Of a stretch of 64,000 nt of DNA, positions 1-14,300 are shown piece after piece (positions within the stretch are counted from its first letter, which is position 1; each line of letters starts with the position of its first letter). The notes below the pieces were generated by a model. That model saw only the letters and a program-made list of their open reading frames with translations. It was not told the DNA's origin and searched no databases. Position numbers and translations under genes: made by a program. This stretch comes from Tomocerus qinae (taxonomy: Eukaryota > Arthropoda > Collembola > Entomobryomorpha > Tomoceridae), in the NCBI GenBank assembly GCA_020055645.1, contig CM034549.1, forward strand, positions 30,961,930-31,025,929, given 5' to 3'.

Positions 1-2265
1 TAATAAATTCTTATACATGTATATTGTAGTAGTGCTCTTTTTCAAATACTATTAGTACCTATAACAAGTCCACTGTTGTGTGTGTGAGAGAGAGTAGAAA
101 GGAATCGAATTCAATTACTGAACTTCTCTGTGTTAAATATTTGTCCATGCTGTTTGCCCACTTCTGCATTGTGCACTGCAATTCGGAGTGAATGTGTTTC
201 TTTTGTAGTAAGGTGAATATGGGCATTGTAGCAGAGTATAATAAGCTTCTTTTATTCTTGTATGCACAATAGTTAAAATGTGTACATAAATAGATTCGCT
301 ATAAATATACGATCTGCTGTGGAGTGGTAATAGGAGAAAGAACGTTGCTGACAGCTTCCGGAAATACATTTGTGCATATTCCGTAACTTCATCCGCTCTC
401 CACTCAAAATTCCTTTGACAGATTCCGCATATTAAATTTATTCTTTACACCGAGGGCATGTTCTGCTCCCGTTTTTCAGCAGATAATTTTGCCACTTCCA
501 GGAAAAGTATGTATTTATGTGAACCTTCAAAGAGTTCCATGATTTCTACCCATTCGATCGAGCTAAATACAGACTCTCTTATTCAGGCAATACTCCAGGC
601 GCTTTTTAGTTTATGTTCACGGGTACCTCTGCGGAAATTATTAGGGATCTTATCGCTATTTTCGGCTGTGAATGTATAAGCTGTAAAGGGATAAAGTAAG
701 TAGTTCTAATCTAAAGCCTCAACGCTTCGCTACACTCTCCCAATACAATATCATGTATAATTGCTAATGTTATGATGCTTTCACTCAAAACATCTTATCC
801 GAAATTCAGTTATTTCCAGTACTTATACCATTTAGTCGTTGGCACCTACCTCGAAAATAGAGTTAGACTTGAGTAAAGTAAAAGGATTTGACATTTAAAT
901 TCACTGGGAATTCTAGTCAATTCAACAGTTTTTCCTAACTCCCTTCTTCAAAAGTTTACTTTTCGTGTCGGAAAACGAAGCCACAGCAAAAGGAAAACTT
1001 CCGTAGAAATTGTTTTCACCAAATGCGATTTGGTTCGAGCTCTTACAGCGCAAAAGTTAATTAAATCTTGTCTGTTAGTATAGCACTGCGCACTCGAGTA
1101 CTCCAATTCCTATCCCATAACAAGACTACTTCGTACACATAAATATATATCTAAAGACCCACAGATGTAAAGCATCACAGCAAAAGTCATCACAATTGAT
1201 GATGTAGTACTACTACCATCCTTTAATTGTTTCCAGATTATACAGAACTCTCTCTGTTGGACGAAGATCCCAATAATGCATATAGGTATATGTATTTAAA
1301 TACTCATTTACATCACAACGAGCACAAACGATTCAGCGTGGGAGTCAAACTTAAATATAATCGGTTTCAGCCAAACAGTAATAATTGAAAACTGGGATAC
1401 CTATCTTCCATACCAATGGGAAGACCACTAGCAGACCCAAATGCAAAATTACGAATAATATAATAGTATATCAATTTTTCAATCAGTCAATAATCAGTCT
1501 AATCAATCGATCTAGACTAATTATATTTCATGTTAATACATCACGAGTCTAAAATAAATGAATTGCACTGTAGTAATTAATAGTTCGTAAATTGGAGATC
1601 TCCAGACATTTGAAATTGATTTATCGGAGATCTGTTTTAAAGTTTTGTGTAGTGTATGGTGGAGAAAGGACACCTCATTTTGAACGTCAACACTCTGTTC
1701 ACTGCTCCTCTTTAGAAAATTTACTCGTTTGTCGTGGTTTCATGCGAGCAAATCACAAATACACGGTTTGTGTAGAGGGACTGTGTATGTATGTAGTGCT
1801 GTAAACTTCATGATAGTTCGTTAGGCACTCAATTTAAGTAAACAAAGGCGATGGACGATCAAAGGCAAAAGTCTATGAACACATTCACCGTCAGCACTCT
1901 CCCTTTTTCACATAAACTTTTGTTTTTCCATGTTTTCCGTTTACACTGATGAAATTGGAGTTTAGCCGCTGTGTCGAATACTTGGGTTCCCAGTGCACAC
2001 TGCACTGCACATTTATACGGGCAGAAGAAGATACTTTTATCTATATAAATTACTCGCGAGATTGCCCACAGCTCATTGTTGTTCGAAAGGCTGGCACAAT
2101 TTTCTTTATCAACTCAGTCATATAAGGTGAGCAAGCATATAACAACCTATTTCCCGCTGTTTAATACTTACTAACAGCCTTTGTCAGTGCAATACCAATT
2201 TACAAAGTTATTGAGGAATATATTGTAGCTACTGGGTACTGGATTTTAGAGAAACGACCACTTAC
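1..2265 (-). other. Intron 3 of the RNF207-like gene (runs off the window)
   Basis: This is AT-rich DNA downstream of the GTAAGT donor at 2265. I found no further exon matching the family. A short GT/GA simple repeat lies at about 75-95. Open frames here are short and have no recognisable protein features. Confidence 0.6.
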
Positions 2266-2372
2266 CCGTTTTGGAGTTTCTTTCGTATATTTCGATACCG
2301 GGATAATATCATGAGCCGAGAACATTTTGGCACGATGAGTTTCTTCCCTGCATCCGTTACAAAGGGCTTGTC
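2266..2372 (-). CDS. RNF207: RNF207-like coding exon 3: second half of B-box
   Basis: The acceptor ends TTTCACAG and the donor is GTAAGTGG. The first two bases complete the Gly codon (G+GA), then the frame reads QALCNGCREETHRAKMF, SAHDIIPVSKYTKETPKR. The Cys and His residues complete the B-box, and the wording is very close to vertebrate RNF207. The exon is 107 nt and ends in phase 0. The open frame continues past the donor (VSGRFSK...) only as intron read-through. Confidence 0.87.
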
Positions 2373-5300
2373 CTGTGAAACAACAAACACAAATTCCACA
2401 ATAACAAGTTGATTCATCCGCAAATGAAAGCAAACAAATTAACAAAAAGTATTTCAGTGTTCATTTCATTGGCAATTATAAAACTTTGTTATACCCGAAA
2501 TGTAGTCCATCTATAATTGGCTACAATAACAAGCTATTTATAAATTCTGTTTACTACGAAATATAAATTCATACAGAACTAGGTAGATAGATAGATCAGC
2601 CATAAGTCAAAATGAAAATTCAATGCTTATAAGTAGCTCATCATCCTATGAGCATGAGTAGTAACATTATGTTACTACAATATGTTTCCACATCTTCCTT
2701 TCTTCATTTCCTGGCATTTATCTGCTATAATACTATTATTTTGTGAATGTGGGACTAATCCCATAAACTAAAAGATGCTAATTGCTCGCGTTGCATTATA
2801 AATGTGTTCCACATGGTCTTTCTGTATATGCAATCAATTTGTGTGATTAGATGCTCTGTACAAATTAGCAAAGTATTCCCAAATTGCATTAATCCTATCA
2901 ATTACGTTCTTGAGCAGAAAATACATAAAAAGAGGATAAAGCAAGAGGGTAAAAGCATTTCACATAATTCAGAGAGAATGGTGGAGACCAACAGCTTTCT
3001 CCCATGCCAGGACTGAAGTCATAATATAAGAGCTGAATCCACCCCACTTGAAAAACACAGGCCAAACTGCACAAATAAAACATGTACGTCAAAGCAGTTA
3101 GCATCAGGGTACAAATCCACTTCCAACTCCCACCACCTACCTAAACTCGTGTTCAAGGAGGCAACCTGTATCTGCCTAGATAGAACCTAAATGTAGTTTA
3201 CAGGACATGAACAATCAAGTATACAGATAACTACTTATCCTTAGTTGGTGTACACGGACTTTGACGACAGATTCATGTTCTTGAGCCTTTCCCTCGTGAC
3301 TATTGCAAGGGTCTCTTCTTTCACCATATTTTACACACGTGCATAAAAAGATCCTAGTCCTTATGTGAAAACACTAGCACTGAACTGGAGTTGAGGTGGG
3401 CAGCACACTATTTATGTTTACAACATAAAACTCCACTCCATTTCATTGAACAAACTAACCGTCCTAAATAACTCACATCACTCTCTTCTTTACTTCCTCT
3501 ACTGGGATCCCATTTTATAGTTCATTCTGTATGTACATAAAAACTCAACACTTTTATACCGCTATCTACCTACTTACTTATAATTAGCTACACTTACACT
3601 ACTCCATCTTCTTCCATTCTTTATTTACTAATCCGTCTATGTAGAAAAACAAAATTAGCCTCAGGTAACAGTGCAGATATCCTCATTTTTGGATTTTTCA
3701 TTTCAAAAAAAGATTTTCTATGTCTGCAGCCATTCTTCATAATAATATCTCACTGCGATTTTAATAATAATTAAATTATCAGATAAACCCCGAACGGTTC
3801 TGCAAATTCAATAAATGTAGAGTTTAGCAAAGCTTCAGCTTCAAAATAAGGTAAACAATATTATTATCAATCGCAGTGTAAGCATCTAGGATTGGAAAAC
3901 TAGCTGCAATAATTCTAAAATCCGACTAAATGACTCGGCTAAATGAGAAAAACGAAGCAAGGTCTCATTATAGGAACATATAAGCTAACACTTTTAAATG
4001 TACCTAAAGTATAATAGATGTTTCCATGCCCAATCCCGATGATAGTGTTGAACAGTGAGGTATGATACTAAAGCTGATGGCATCTATAAGGGCTTGTACG
4101 GATAGTCCAAGCAGACGGAGGGCTGTCCTCCGTTAATATAAAGTTATGCCTTTAATTTTCTGAAAGTGGAATTTAGTTTGGCTACAGCTTTAAATTCATG
4201 GTACATCGACAGTAATTCGATTGTTTCACTTTCATCCGTATAATCCTACACTCTCCAGCAAAAGCAGACAGAAGACGAGGAAACTTTCTATTTCTGGCAT
4301 GCCAATGCTGAATGCCACTATAAAGTGGTGGTAGCTAGTGCTAGTGGGTCACATAGATAAAAGTAGGATGCATGAAGCTACAGAAAGAATAGTGTGTAGT
4401 GTACACACAGTATGAGCTACCTATGTATCCCAGTTACGTACGTAGGAGTAGGTGAAGAAAATATATGGCTTTTGCAAAACTGTACATTACAAGAAAATAG
4501 CAGTATAATAAGCACATTCGTATCACTAGCGGTCCCTATTATAACGTAGTAGTGCATTAGATATCCAAAGTAACTGGAAATCCTACTTAGACAGATAGGA
4601 GTGAGTGTACTACTATAGTGATGACGCAGTTTAAAAGTTTAGATATCGTCTGATGTGGTGTGGCTCCTAGCCTGCCCTGGCATGACATGGCAAACTACCA
4701 CCCAGACTATAAACATAATATATCTTTTAGAGTACTTCGTTACGTTATTCGTGTTCGTATTAGGTAGGTCCTTACTAAATAGTTATGTAGTACTATCAAA
4801 GTCTTGTATAAGGGTAGGGAAGTACGTGGGATGTAGTATGTAGGAAGGAGCAGAATGTAGAATCACTTTGTTCGTCTACTAGTCTGGACAAACAAATAAC
4901 AAACGAGAGACAATGAATACAATGTTGGGATGTCGTGTCATGTAGTAGTGCAAACGAGGACGACACAAACAGAATAGGGAAAGTAGCCCTACTTTACAAA
5001 TACTACGTGTCTCCACGCTACTAACTCCCAACTCCTTCCTTACGTAATACTTATATGCACGTACACTTCAGTCTTAGACGTATCTCCTAGTCCTATAAAT
5101 AGATGACTGCTGCAATCGTAATTTTCAAGTTGAAACGAATCAAATGAATTGGATAGGTTTGGCATTTCCTTTCCATTTCCTCGTTATTTTCCCTTTCAGT
5201 TGTTTTTCACTTGTATTTCTTATCTGTCTATTGTATTGTCGTTCGAGTGAGAAAAGAGCGGAAAAGAATTTTGACGGGGGAGGAATGTATCATTAAGCAG

Positions 5301-8300
5301 AACCAAGGAAAGGATCACTCATGCTATCTGTACTAGAACAGAGAAAGGAAGGAGCCGTGTGGAAGAAAGCCACGACGACGAGTCTACGGTTTACACTATA
5401 TCTATGTACAATATGTACTTTCTCCTTTCTCCCTTTCACTCAAACTTTTCTCCGAGTGAAAAAAACAAGCAGACGATCATGTCTACCTCCTATGTACTCT
5501 CCCATCAATATTTCCACTTAACTCGAGTGCTATGAGAGAGAACTTTCAGGTTTTTATTGTTGCATTTACGTTTAGCTTAGGTGTATATGATAAAGGAAAT
5601 TCTGAAGTAAAATGATCATGCCTATCCAAACATTCTACCTACAAATCACGAAATAGCAAAGATTCCTTTTCCTATCTTAAATACACCCAATGTACATAAA
5701 AATATATCCAACATTAATGGAATACTATATTGCTAAGTATTTTTCGAACGTCATTCGCTCAGTTCTCAAACGGCTAGTGAAGAGCTGTGCTACTTACAAT
5801 ACTCCTACAGACAGTAACAATTGATCTTAAAACGTTTCTTTTATGTTCAGCAAGAACTGAGGACGTTTCGTTTGCACACACAATCAGACTACAAATGGAT
5901 GATACTCACTTATTTTGCAACATCTGCAACTGCTCTATTTAAATATTTACCGAGAGGCACTTGTATATATTTCCTATGTAGGCACACATCTGCTCTTTTA
6001 CCTATGCATAATGGACTTCTCTCTATAGGATGATTTTCAAAGTATTTATTAAAACCCATGCTTCTATTATATCACATATATTCATGATTGCTACCAGCAC
6101 TACAGAGATCAATTTCTGCTTTTAAATTAAAATGAGTGATACTCATTGTACTTCAAAGTATATTCACTCAGTTTCAATTCATATTATCTTTGTGTTATTC
6201 ATTTAGCTACCTAATATCACTTATGGTACATAAGAGAGCCATCTTATGAAATCCACTTTCATCCTGTTCAACACTGAACAAACAAACACTAAAATTGTAT
6301 GTGCGATCAAATGCATACTTGATTGAATCTCCCTTTGAAACCAAATACATACCAACCAAGCCTTTTCTATCTAGCCCAATCCACTAAGCTTATCATATTT
6401 GGATTAGGTTGGAAGCAAAACTTATGAAAAGGAGATTTTAAAACATTACATAAACCGTATTAAACAAGAATATACATTGTTATTATGGAGCTACATATTG
6501 TCTATGTATTTGGCCTGATTTTATAGCTATTTTTTAATCTAAACTCTTGCCTAGTAGTTAGGTATTTCAAACTTAAATTTCCCATTTAAAAAAATATTAA
6601 GTTACATAGTATAGGTAAATACATGGAATATTACTTTGTTCTTATCCAGGTTGAAGATGGCTTAGTTGCTACTGTAGAAATAATTTTCATGTAGATAAAG
6701 TATGTTGCTTTAAAAATTTGCACGAAGATATAGAAGTCATCATATAGAACGGTGTAGTATATTTCCAAAATTGTAATCCCACAATTTATATAAAAAAGAC
6801 AACAAAGCTGATCGTCAATAACATTTTGACGCACCCTTGTGCCTCGTATATGCAAGCAGTGTGCCCAATGAAACGGAGAGATAAGTCATAGTCATTGAGT
6901 AAAGTCATATAGTAGGAGCTATGCATATGCATGTAAGTACTACAATGTACATAGGTTGTCTAAGTGTAGTAGTGGTGATAGTGGTAGTAGGATGGATGTA
7001 ATATGAGATGTGCAGGTTGTGGAGTAAGGCTTAGGTTAGGGAAGGAGAAAGCTGTCTGTGTTAAGTACATTAGGTGTATGTGTTGTATAGAAGTTAGTTA
7101 GGATAGTATCTGTAAGTAAGGGTGTCTCCGATAGTGTAGTATGTGTCTACATTATAGTAGGAGCTCACTTACGTTAGTGCTTTGGTTACTATGATCTGAA
7201 AAAGTGGTTTGCCAGGAAAGAGGAAAAGGAGAGCCAAAAAAGCAACTGTTTCACAAGGAGCAAGGAAGGCAATCTTGAGAAAAAGTTGCCATTTATCTTA
7301 TTTATCCCTGCACAGCCGGTGAGCTACATACGATAATGCGATACAGCTTGGTTGGCAGGGAGTACCCCTTATTTCTCTCTTTTCCTCCTCCTCGTATATT
7401 TTATAAGATGAGATGGGATGTACCTTCCTGCACTTTTCCTCCGTCTTAACTTGACTCGGCTAAAGTTCCAGTATCTGCATCTGTGGTCTTTCATCAGCAT
7501 CACAAACCAGTTTTCAACTCTCCTCAATTGCTCTGTTTACAGAGGGGAAATGAAATGGGAACTAGATATGTACCTTTAACTTCAACCTTGCGGAATTTTC
7601 CGGTTCAGCGATGAGACTCTAACTAGGAGCTTCATCTCCTTTCTCCCACCGTTTGTTTGTAAGTAGTACTAGGCACTAAAAGGCATTTCTCCTAAGTATC
7701 CATCTCTATTCTATCTATATTTTACGTGTCAATTTTATATATAACTAAGAAAATTGGAGAGTCAGCCAGCCTTAATCTTCATACAGACCAGGAGACTCAT
7801 ATGGAAGTCTGTATTAGTATTAGCTGTTGATTTATGAAATAGGGACTCCTAAAGGGAAATCATATTAGAGAACAATTTAATCTTCTTGTCAATATTTTCA
7901 TATTCACTTACTAATCATACTTCTGTTCACTATCAAATATTCTACTCCACCTAAAAGCACAACTTTGTAATTTACTTTCGGCCTTTGACATTTCTATTTC
8001 TAAAGCCTGTACTTTTCAAAGGATACATGCGTACACTCTATTACTAACGAAGAGCACAATCTTCTTCCGCTCAACCAGTATAATAGTTCTGAATTGGAGA
8101 AAATTACATAGTAATCAGTGCCAAGACATACTAAGAATTTTCATTAACTTCGAATACCTGCAATGCCGTAATACTCTGAATAAACGACAGATCCTCAAGA
8201 ATGAATATGACTAACTAGTAAAGATCACTGACTAAAAAGAAAGAAAACTTGGGGATTTTTTACCCAATTTACTCCTACACTGAGTTTTCCAGAAAGTAAC

Positions 8301-11300
8301 CCAAAAGATATCCTATCCAAACAGAATGCCCTTATACCCACGAAAATTGGATTTAATCCTCTATATATATACTACAGTAAGTATCTACATATCTTACATT
8401 TTAACTGGAAAAATTATTGAATGTAAAAAATCTGCCCTGAAAATGTTTGCGCATCCAATTTATGCATAATTTTACCATTCTAATATTGATCTACATGTTA
8501 GTCTAGTTATATTCGTAACCAATTCTGTGTATTTTTGCAAAGAGAAAATAACTTGACAATAAAAACTCTTGACTCAAGTTTTACAGTTTGGATTATATCG
8601 TTCTGAGTGAGTGATGATAGTAGAGGCTTAGGTGAAATTGAAAAGCAGTTTACAAATCAAGTATAATTTGCACTTGGTCAAACTAATGCTCAGTCCAGTG
8701 AAAGTTATTGCTTGCATGTAAAGGCAGCCTTTATAAGTAGACTGCATGAGAAAAGAAAACAATAGCCTAATCGTAAGTGTAGCAAGTAAATCCATTGGGG
8801 CATTATATTCTATTGAGTGCAGTTTTCTCAAGATAAACTACATAGCCCTGCTCTGATCCTTATCTATTCGTGATATATGAAGTGAAAGGCTCCATTGCAA
8901 ATGTAAAGAGAATTGTGAGCCAAAAAGAAGAAAGCTCCATACCCAAGTTTTTCGCATTAACTGGACTGCAAAAAGAGAGCACTAAAAACGACGGTGCTAG
9001 CTTATACTACAGATAAGGCATTTTCACCTCTTCCACAAGCCTTGCCATACACAAAACATTCTACATATAGTCATTAGCCCTCTTATAAGAATGTAGTAGC
9101 GCTTGCAATTAGATATATCTACTTCTGCCTCAATTTGTCCTGAATGTCTTATAATATATCCTCAGCATTATATTTCTGTGAATTTCCGTCTCTGTATATA
9201 TATGAAGATACTATTGATACAATAACTAAACAACATTTTCTATTGGGTAATACATTGGCAGTAACTATAAGTACTATGTACAATCAGCACTAATGGTTCC
9301 ATTGCTCTTCTTGGAAAAACTCATACACAATACACATACATAATACACTTAATTACAAGATTTCTGGCGAATTTCTTTTGTTTTTATGCATCTAAATAAT
9401 TGGATTGGTCAAACTACAGCTAATGGATTTAGAGCATACAGTGTGTCGCAAGCAATGTTATGCATTGTACTTTCTCTTTTTTGTGATAGCTCCATAGGAA
9501 ACTTTCCCCAATTTTCAACCCAATTTCGTTCACTTTGAATAAAATAATGATGAAAGTACCTGTAATTTCACAGGAATTTTCCTTTAATTTTAGTTAGAAT
9601 TTTCGGTGAAAGTTTTTTTGGAGTTATAAGAAAAGAGAAAGTACCTTGCGCATTGTCGAATGAATTGAACCGTACAGTTTTACTATTGTTATAATCGGAG
9701 TTAGACGACAGTCTTGAATCAATTTTCAAACTAGTACAAACGTCATGCACAGTATTATTATATATCAGAAAGTTATCTATGACAGTCAAGTTAGAGGGAG
9801 ATCAGGATATTTTTAAGAAGACAGTGATTAGGACAGTTCCTACACTTATTATGCAGACATGACATAAGTTGCAATTGTTGGAGAAAGTCTCTGTGAGACA
9901 AGAAAGGGGAAGGAGAAAATGGTGAACAATTCACCTTAGTTTCAGATCCGCAATACAACATCCTATACTGCCAGTTCATCGATATGTGCCTTTTATTACG
10001 ATCGTTCTCACCGAATAGTTTTCCTATCAATCCTTTTATTGCTTTGCTTTATGGAACCATTCACTTTTGTAAAGTACATTGCCACACATCCGAACAGATA
10101 GTGACTTGTGTCTATCCGCTGCCTCCACACTTTCCCCATCACCTATACATATAATAATAATGCCACATACAACAAAAGCGGTGCCTTATGTACTTTCCCT
10201 TCCGTTTTTGTCATACAGCATGCCAGTCTATCCGCTACCCCACCCAAGTAACTATATTACTCTTTCCTGCATGACCTATTTATTTCAGAAGAGGGAGATG
10301 GAGCCCAGCACTTTCTTTGAATCCCACTATAAAATGCAGTTTAACTCACACTATTCATACTATATATGCATCTATCTATACTTCTCCATATACCCACATA
10401 AAGGAAAAGAAAAAAGGAAAGCTGTAAAAATCCCCGTCCGTCGTCGTCTAGTCTGCTTCACTTTCACTCTCACTGCATAAATTGCATTCCAATATTAATT
10501 CACAAACACATATATCCTCCTTATCTTTTTAGTAGCTTCTAATATGTCTAAGAATAACTACAATGTAATCCAAAAGTAGTTGACATAGGTCTTTCTCTGT
10601 GAAACTCCCTATGAAACTTTCTCCAACTTTCACCGCTTTAGGTGACTGAAAATTCTAACCTCTGAAAGGTTGGTGAAAGGTTTACATGGAATTAGCATAA
10701 TGAAAGTGAAAGTACTGTCAACTACCTTTAATACAGCTTGCATTTCTTTTTCCGATGTAGATATTATTCCCATATTATATTAACCATTTGGGAAGATTTG
10801 ATTATTATCGAGACTACATTTCGCTCCTACTATTGACTTACAACTTTCGTTGAGTCAAAATGTTTTGCAAAGATAAATGGATATTGATATATAAATTATT
10901 AATATAAATCAATTTTTTGCAGTCGATATCTTCTAGCTGGCCGTTTAATATACTAAGAAAGAATACATTACAAAAGGTTTTTCACCATTTTCAGTCCTTG
11001 TAACATAGCTTGGGATAAAGTCATGAGAAGTGTGCTTTTAGAGACCAATATCAACATCAACCCTTATAAAATGCAGATGATGAAAAGATGGCGTGAGATC
11101 ATTATAGAGATCAACAAAACTTTCCCAAGGGTGCAAGCATCGCTATTAAAACTTGGCAACATTTCCCACTTATCCTTGCAATGACATCAAGAAGTCTACG
11201 GTAAGACGTCTATATTTCAAATATAAAAGGCGATTAGGTACTGATTACTGATGGCATAGTAAGCAAAGATTGCAGCGAACTATCCCGTAACAGTCGTAAC

Positions 11301-14300
11301 TAGTTCTAATTTACGGGCAGATGAGTGCCCTGTGTCCAGTTAAATTACAGGGAAACCAAAGCACATTATCGTTAAATGCGGGTACCTGTCCTTGCACTAC
11401 TGATCCCATTGAGACTTTTCTTAAGGTTAGTCCTTTTAGTGGTCCAGTTTGTTTGCTAACATTTATCTATGATCTGCAACCAGTCTGTATCAAATGAATA
11501 ATGATACCTGATAATACTTCCAATCCCTGAGAGATGATTACATACAACTGTGGATATCGTAAACCAAGCGCACTTAGCTCAATATTTATTTCGCATTACA
11601 TTTTACATATAGGTATTTATTAACCTAGGTTTCTCCAAAACCGAATGATTTTTTTGGGGATTTATGGTGTACCTATTTCAAAACCTTATACCCAATATTG
11701 ATACTGTCTACCTATTTATTTTGGGGAGTGAGCAGCTTAGGTAATCTAATTTGATAATGTTAAATTGTGCATCTCTGGGAGCAAGATTTATAACGGTCCC
11801 CGCAATGTTACTTAGTATTAATTACTAATCAGCGTAAACAGGTCAATTGATAACACTGTATCTGAGTACATGATATCTGGCAAAAATAATTTAAATTTTA
11901 TTTAATACTACGTACTTCAATGAGTGGCTGTTGGTCCATAAAACTTTAATTTCTTTGACTGAAGAACTTCATAGAAAATGACACTGTGATAGTAAGTAGA
12001 TACTTACTAGTCTTCGTATAGTTGGTCATGAGTTATGATTAAGTACTAGTAAAAAAATAAAGCAATCAATGCATGCTCAGCTACTTCGATATCTATTTCT
12101 TTCTCGGAGCAGTTTTCTGAATGTGAGATGGTTGAGAGCAATAATGGGCAATTCTTCCATTTTATTAGCATAGGTATGTACAATAAAGTGTTTACGTAAG
12201 TGGATAATCTGACTATATCATATTTACTAGAAAATATCATATTGCAAAGAATAAGAGCGTATGGATGTGTAGTAAACTGGTAAAATCTAGATTGTACTGG
12301 TGTAGAGTTGTGCCATTATAGCATCTCCGAGATCATAATAAGGATATGGATATTGTAGTGGGTTGTGTGTGATTCAGCCGGGTGTAATATATATGTATAA
12401 GTTGAGCAGCTGTAGTGCACAATGCTTTCTTTAGAACGGAAAGACTTATGGGACTGAGCTGAGGAGGAGAGAAAGCAAAAAAAGAAAAGAAACGAAATAC
12501 TTGTCTGTTAGTATTACTTTACTTATCCTTACATTACATTGAGTTTTTTCTTATTCTTACTTGGGAGAGTACTCTGTACAATAATAATACGATCGAATCG
12601 TCCGTTATACGTAGAATACATATTTGCCCCTTACTGTTGCTAGTCTACAGATACAGACGTCCTTCTCTATCTTTATCTCTTACATCAGTAGTTTCTCTTT
12701 ACATACGCTGAGTGAATGCTGTGCTTTTGTTCTTTACTACATTAATAGGAGACCTGGAGTCCTGTGTGCATTCCGAAGTGTACCGTAACCGTAGATTTAA
12801 TGCAATTATGAAATGTATGAAACTAGCCGGAACTTGCTTTCCCCTTTGCTGTGAGACTATGACTCACTAACTAAGCCGGGCCTGACTGGTTTTACGTCTG
12901 GACTCCACCGGTGGAACGGAACTGTTGTGGCATGTATGTACAGTGTCCGAGAATGTAGGACAAGGCAAAGACCCGTACAGAACTTTCTGACATTAATATA
13001 CTTTTTGGCTCCCTATGCCTTTCTTTACGATTGTTGACCAGCCAACTTTACTCATGAGCATTTCAATTCTTGTCACTCATTATTGTCATTGTATTTCTCC
13101 TATACTTCACTCCCACTTGACAGCCAGATTCATAAATATTATCCTTTCTATGACTCCCTTAAACATTGATTTTATACTCATGAGTATTCAAAATATTGCC
13201 ATATACTTTTAGCTATTATAATTGAATCAGTCCCCATGAAAATCCTGCATTTGAAATTACTGCCATTATGGATTACTTTAGACTGCCCTCTACGTAATTG
13301 TACCTTGAGCCCATCTTCATTATTTATACGCTGCTTCACTCTCCAATAACGAACATCATTATTTGAACCTCTGAACCATTCATAAATAGCGACTGCATTA
13401 TTTGCTTGAATTGTTTTCCCAAAAATGATCAGTTTCGTTTTGCAGGAAACTGACCCTCATCAAAATTGCCAAAACTCTACTCTCTCTCAACTCCAGCTTG
13501 AATGATTATTTTTAATGACCTGATCTCGAATGGCAAAATATTTCTATATACTCAAATTCGGATGAAGGAACCAAGCGTGACCTGATTTTTATTCTATATT
13601 TCATAAATATCTAAACATCGACTATATACTGTATAAAAATTCTGTAAGTGATAAGGAATACTTTCTTAAGCCGTTTGTAATTCAAATGCACGTTATGTTT
13701 AGTGTTCGATTAGACTTGACAATAAAAATCAAAAGACTTACCACAAGTATTACAGTAGTACATAGGGACGCGACTTTTGTTATCACAGTTAGCACATGGA
13801 GGTTGAATATCAGTGGATGCCTGGAGAAGGAACCGTAGGAGGACGTCTATAGGTGGACCCATCCCATCTTTCAGTGGCGTCGCTTTTCTAATTAAATCCA
13901 CAAAACTATGTTATTAAATCTGCACAATAATTGTATAAAATTGCTACTCGAAGTTTTAGGCATAATGTAACGAACACTTGGAGCATACAGATAAATAAAC
14001 TTTTGAAATCATCAATTTGGTGAATAACATCACAATATATAATGATATTTGTGACTATTAGTTATTTATCATTTCATGGAATATCACTGATAACTATCCT
14101 ATTTTCCAAGTGCTCAAAGTCATACAAGAATGATGAGTGAGTAGCGTTGATTAAAATTACCAAATGCTTTAAGCTTTAATATTATTATTTGCTCTGTGAT
14201 GAGAGAGAGAGATCTAACGCAGATTTGTTGGGAAATAAGAGTAATTTATTCACAGCAGAATTCCAAAACGCAGAATGAAAGAGAATTCGCAATACTATTA

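Larger units (their letters stand above)
2373..13741 (-). other. Intron 2 of the RNF207-like gene (11.4 kb)
   Basis: This is AT-rich intron sequence. It holds a hairpin at 3751-3878, one MITE at 10572-10730 and a possible degraded relative of that MITE near 9470-9660. The 133-codon plus-strand open frame at 10079-10480 begins at TTG, is Ser/Pro/Tyr/His-rich and has no domain I recognise, so I do not call it. Confidence 0.6.

Noticed and set aside
10079-10480. 133-codon plus-strand open frame
   Set aside because: Starts at TTG, is rich in Ser, Pro, Tyr and His with no domain, and sits in an AT-rich intron.
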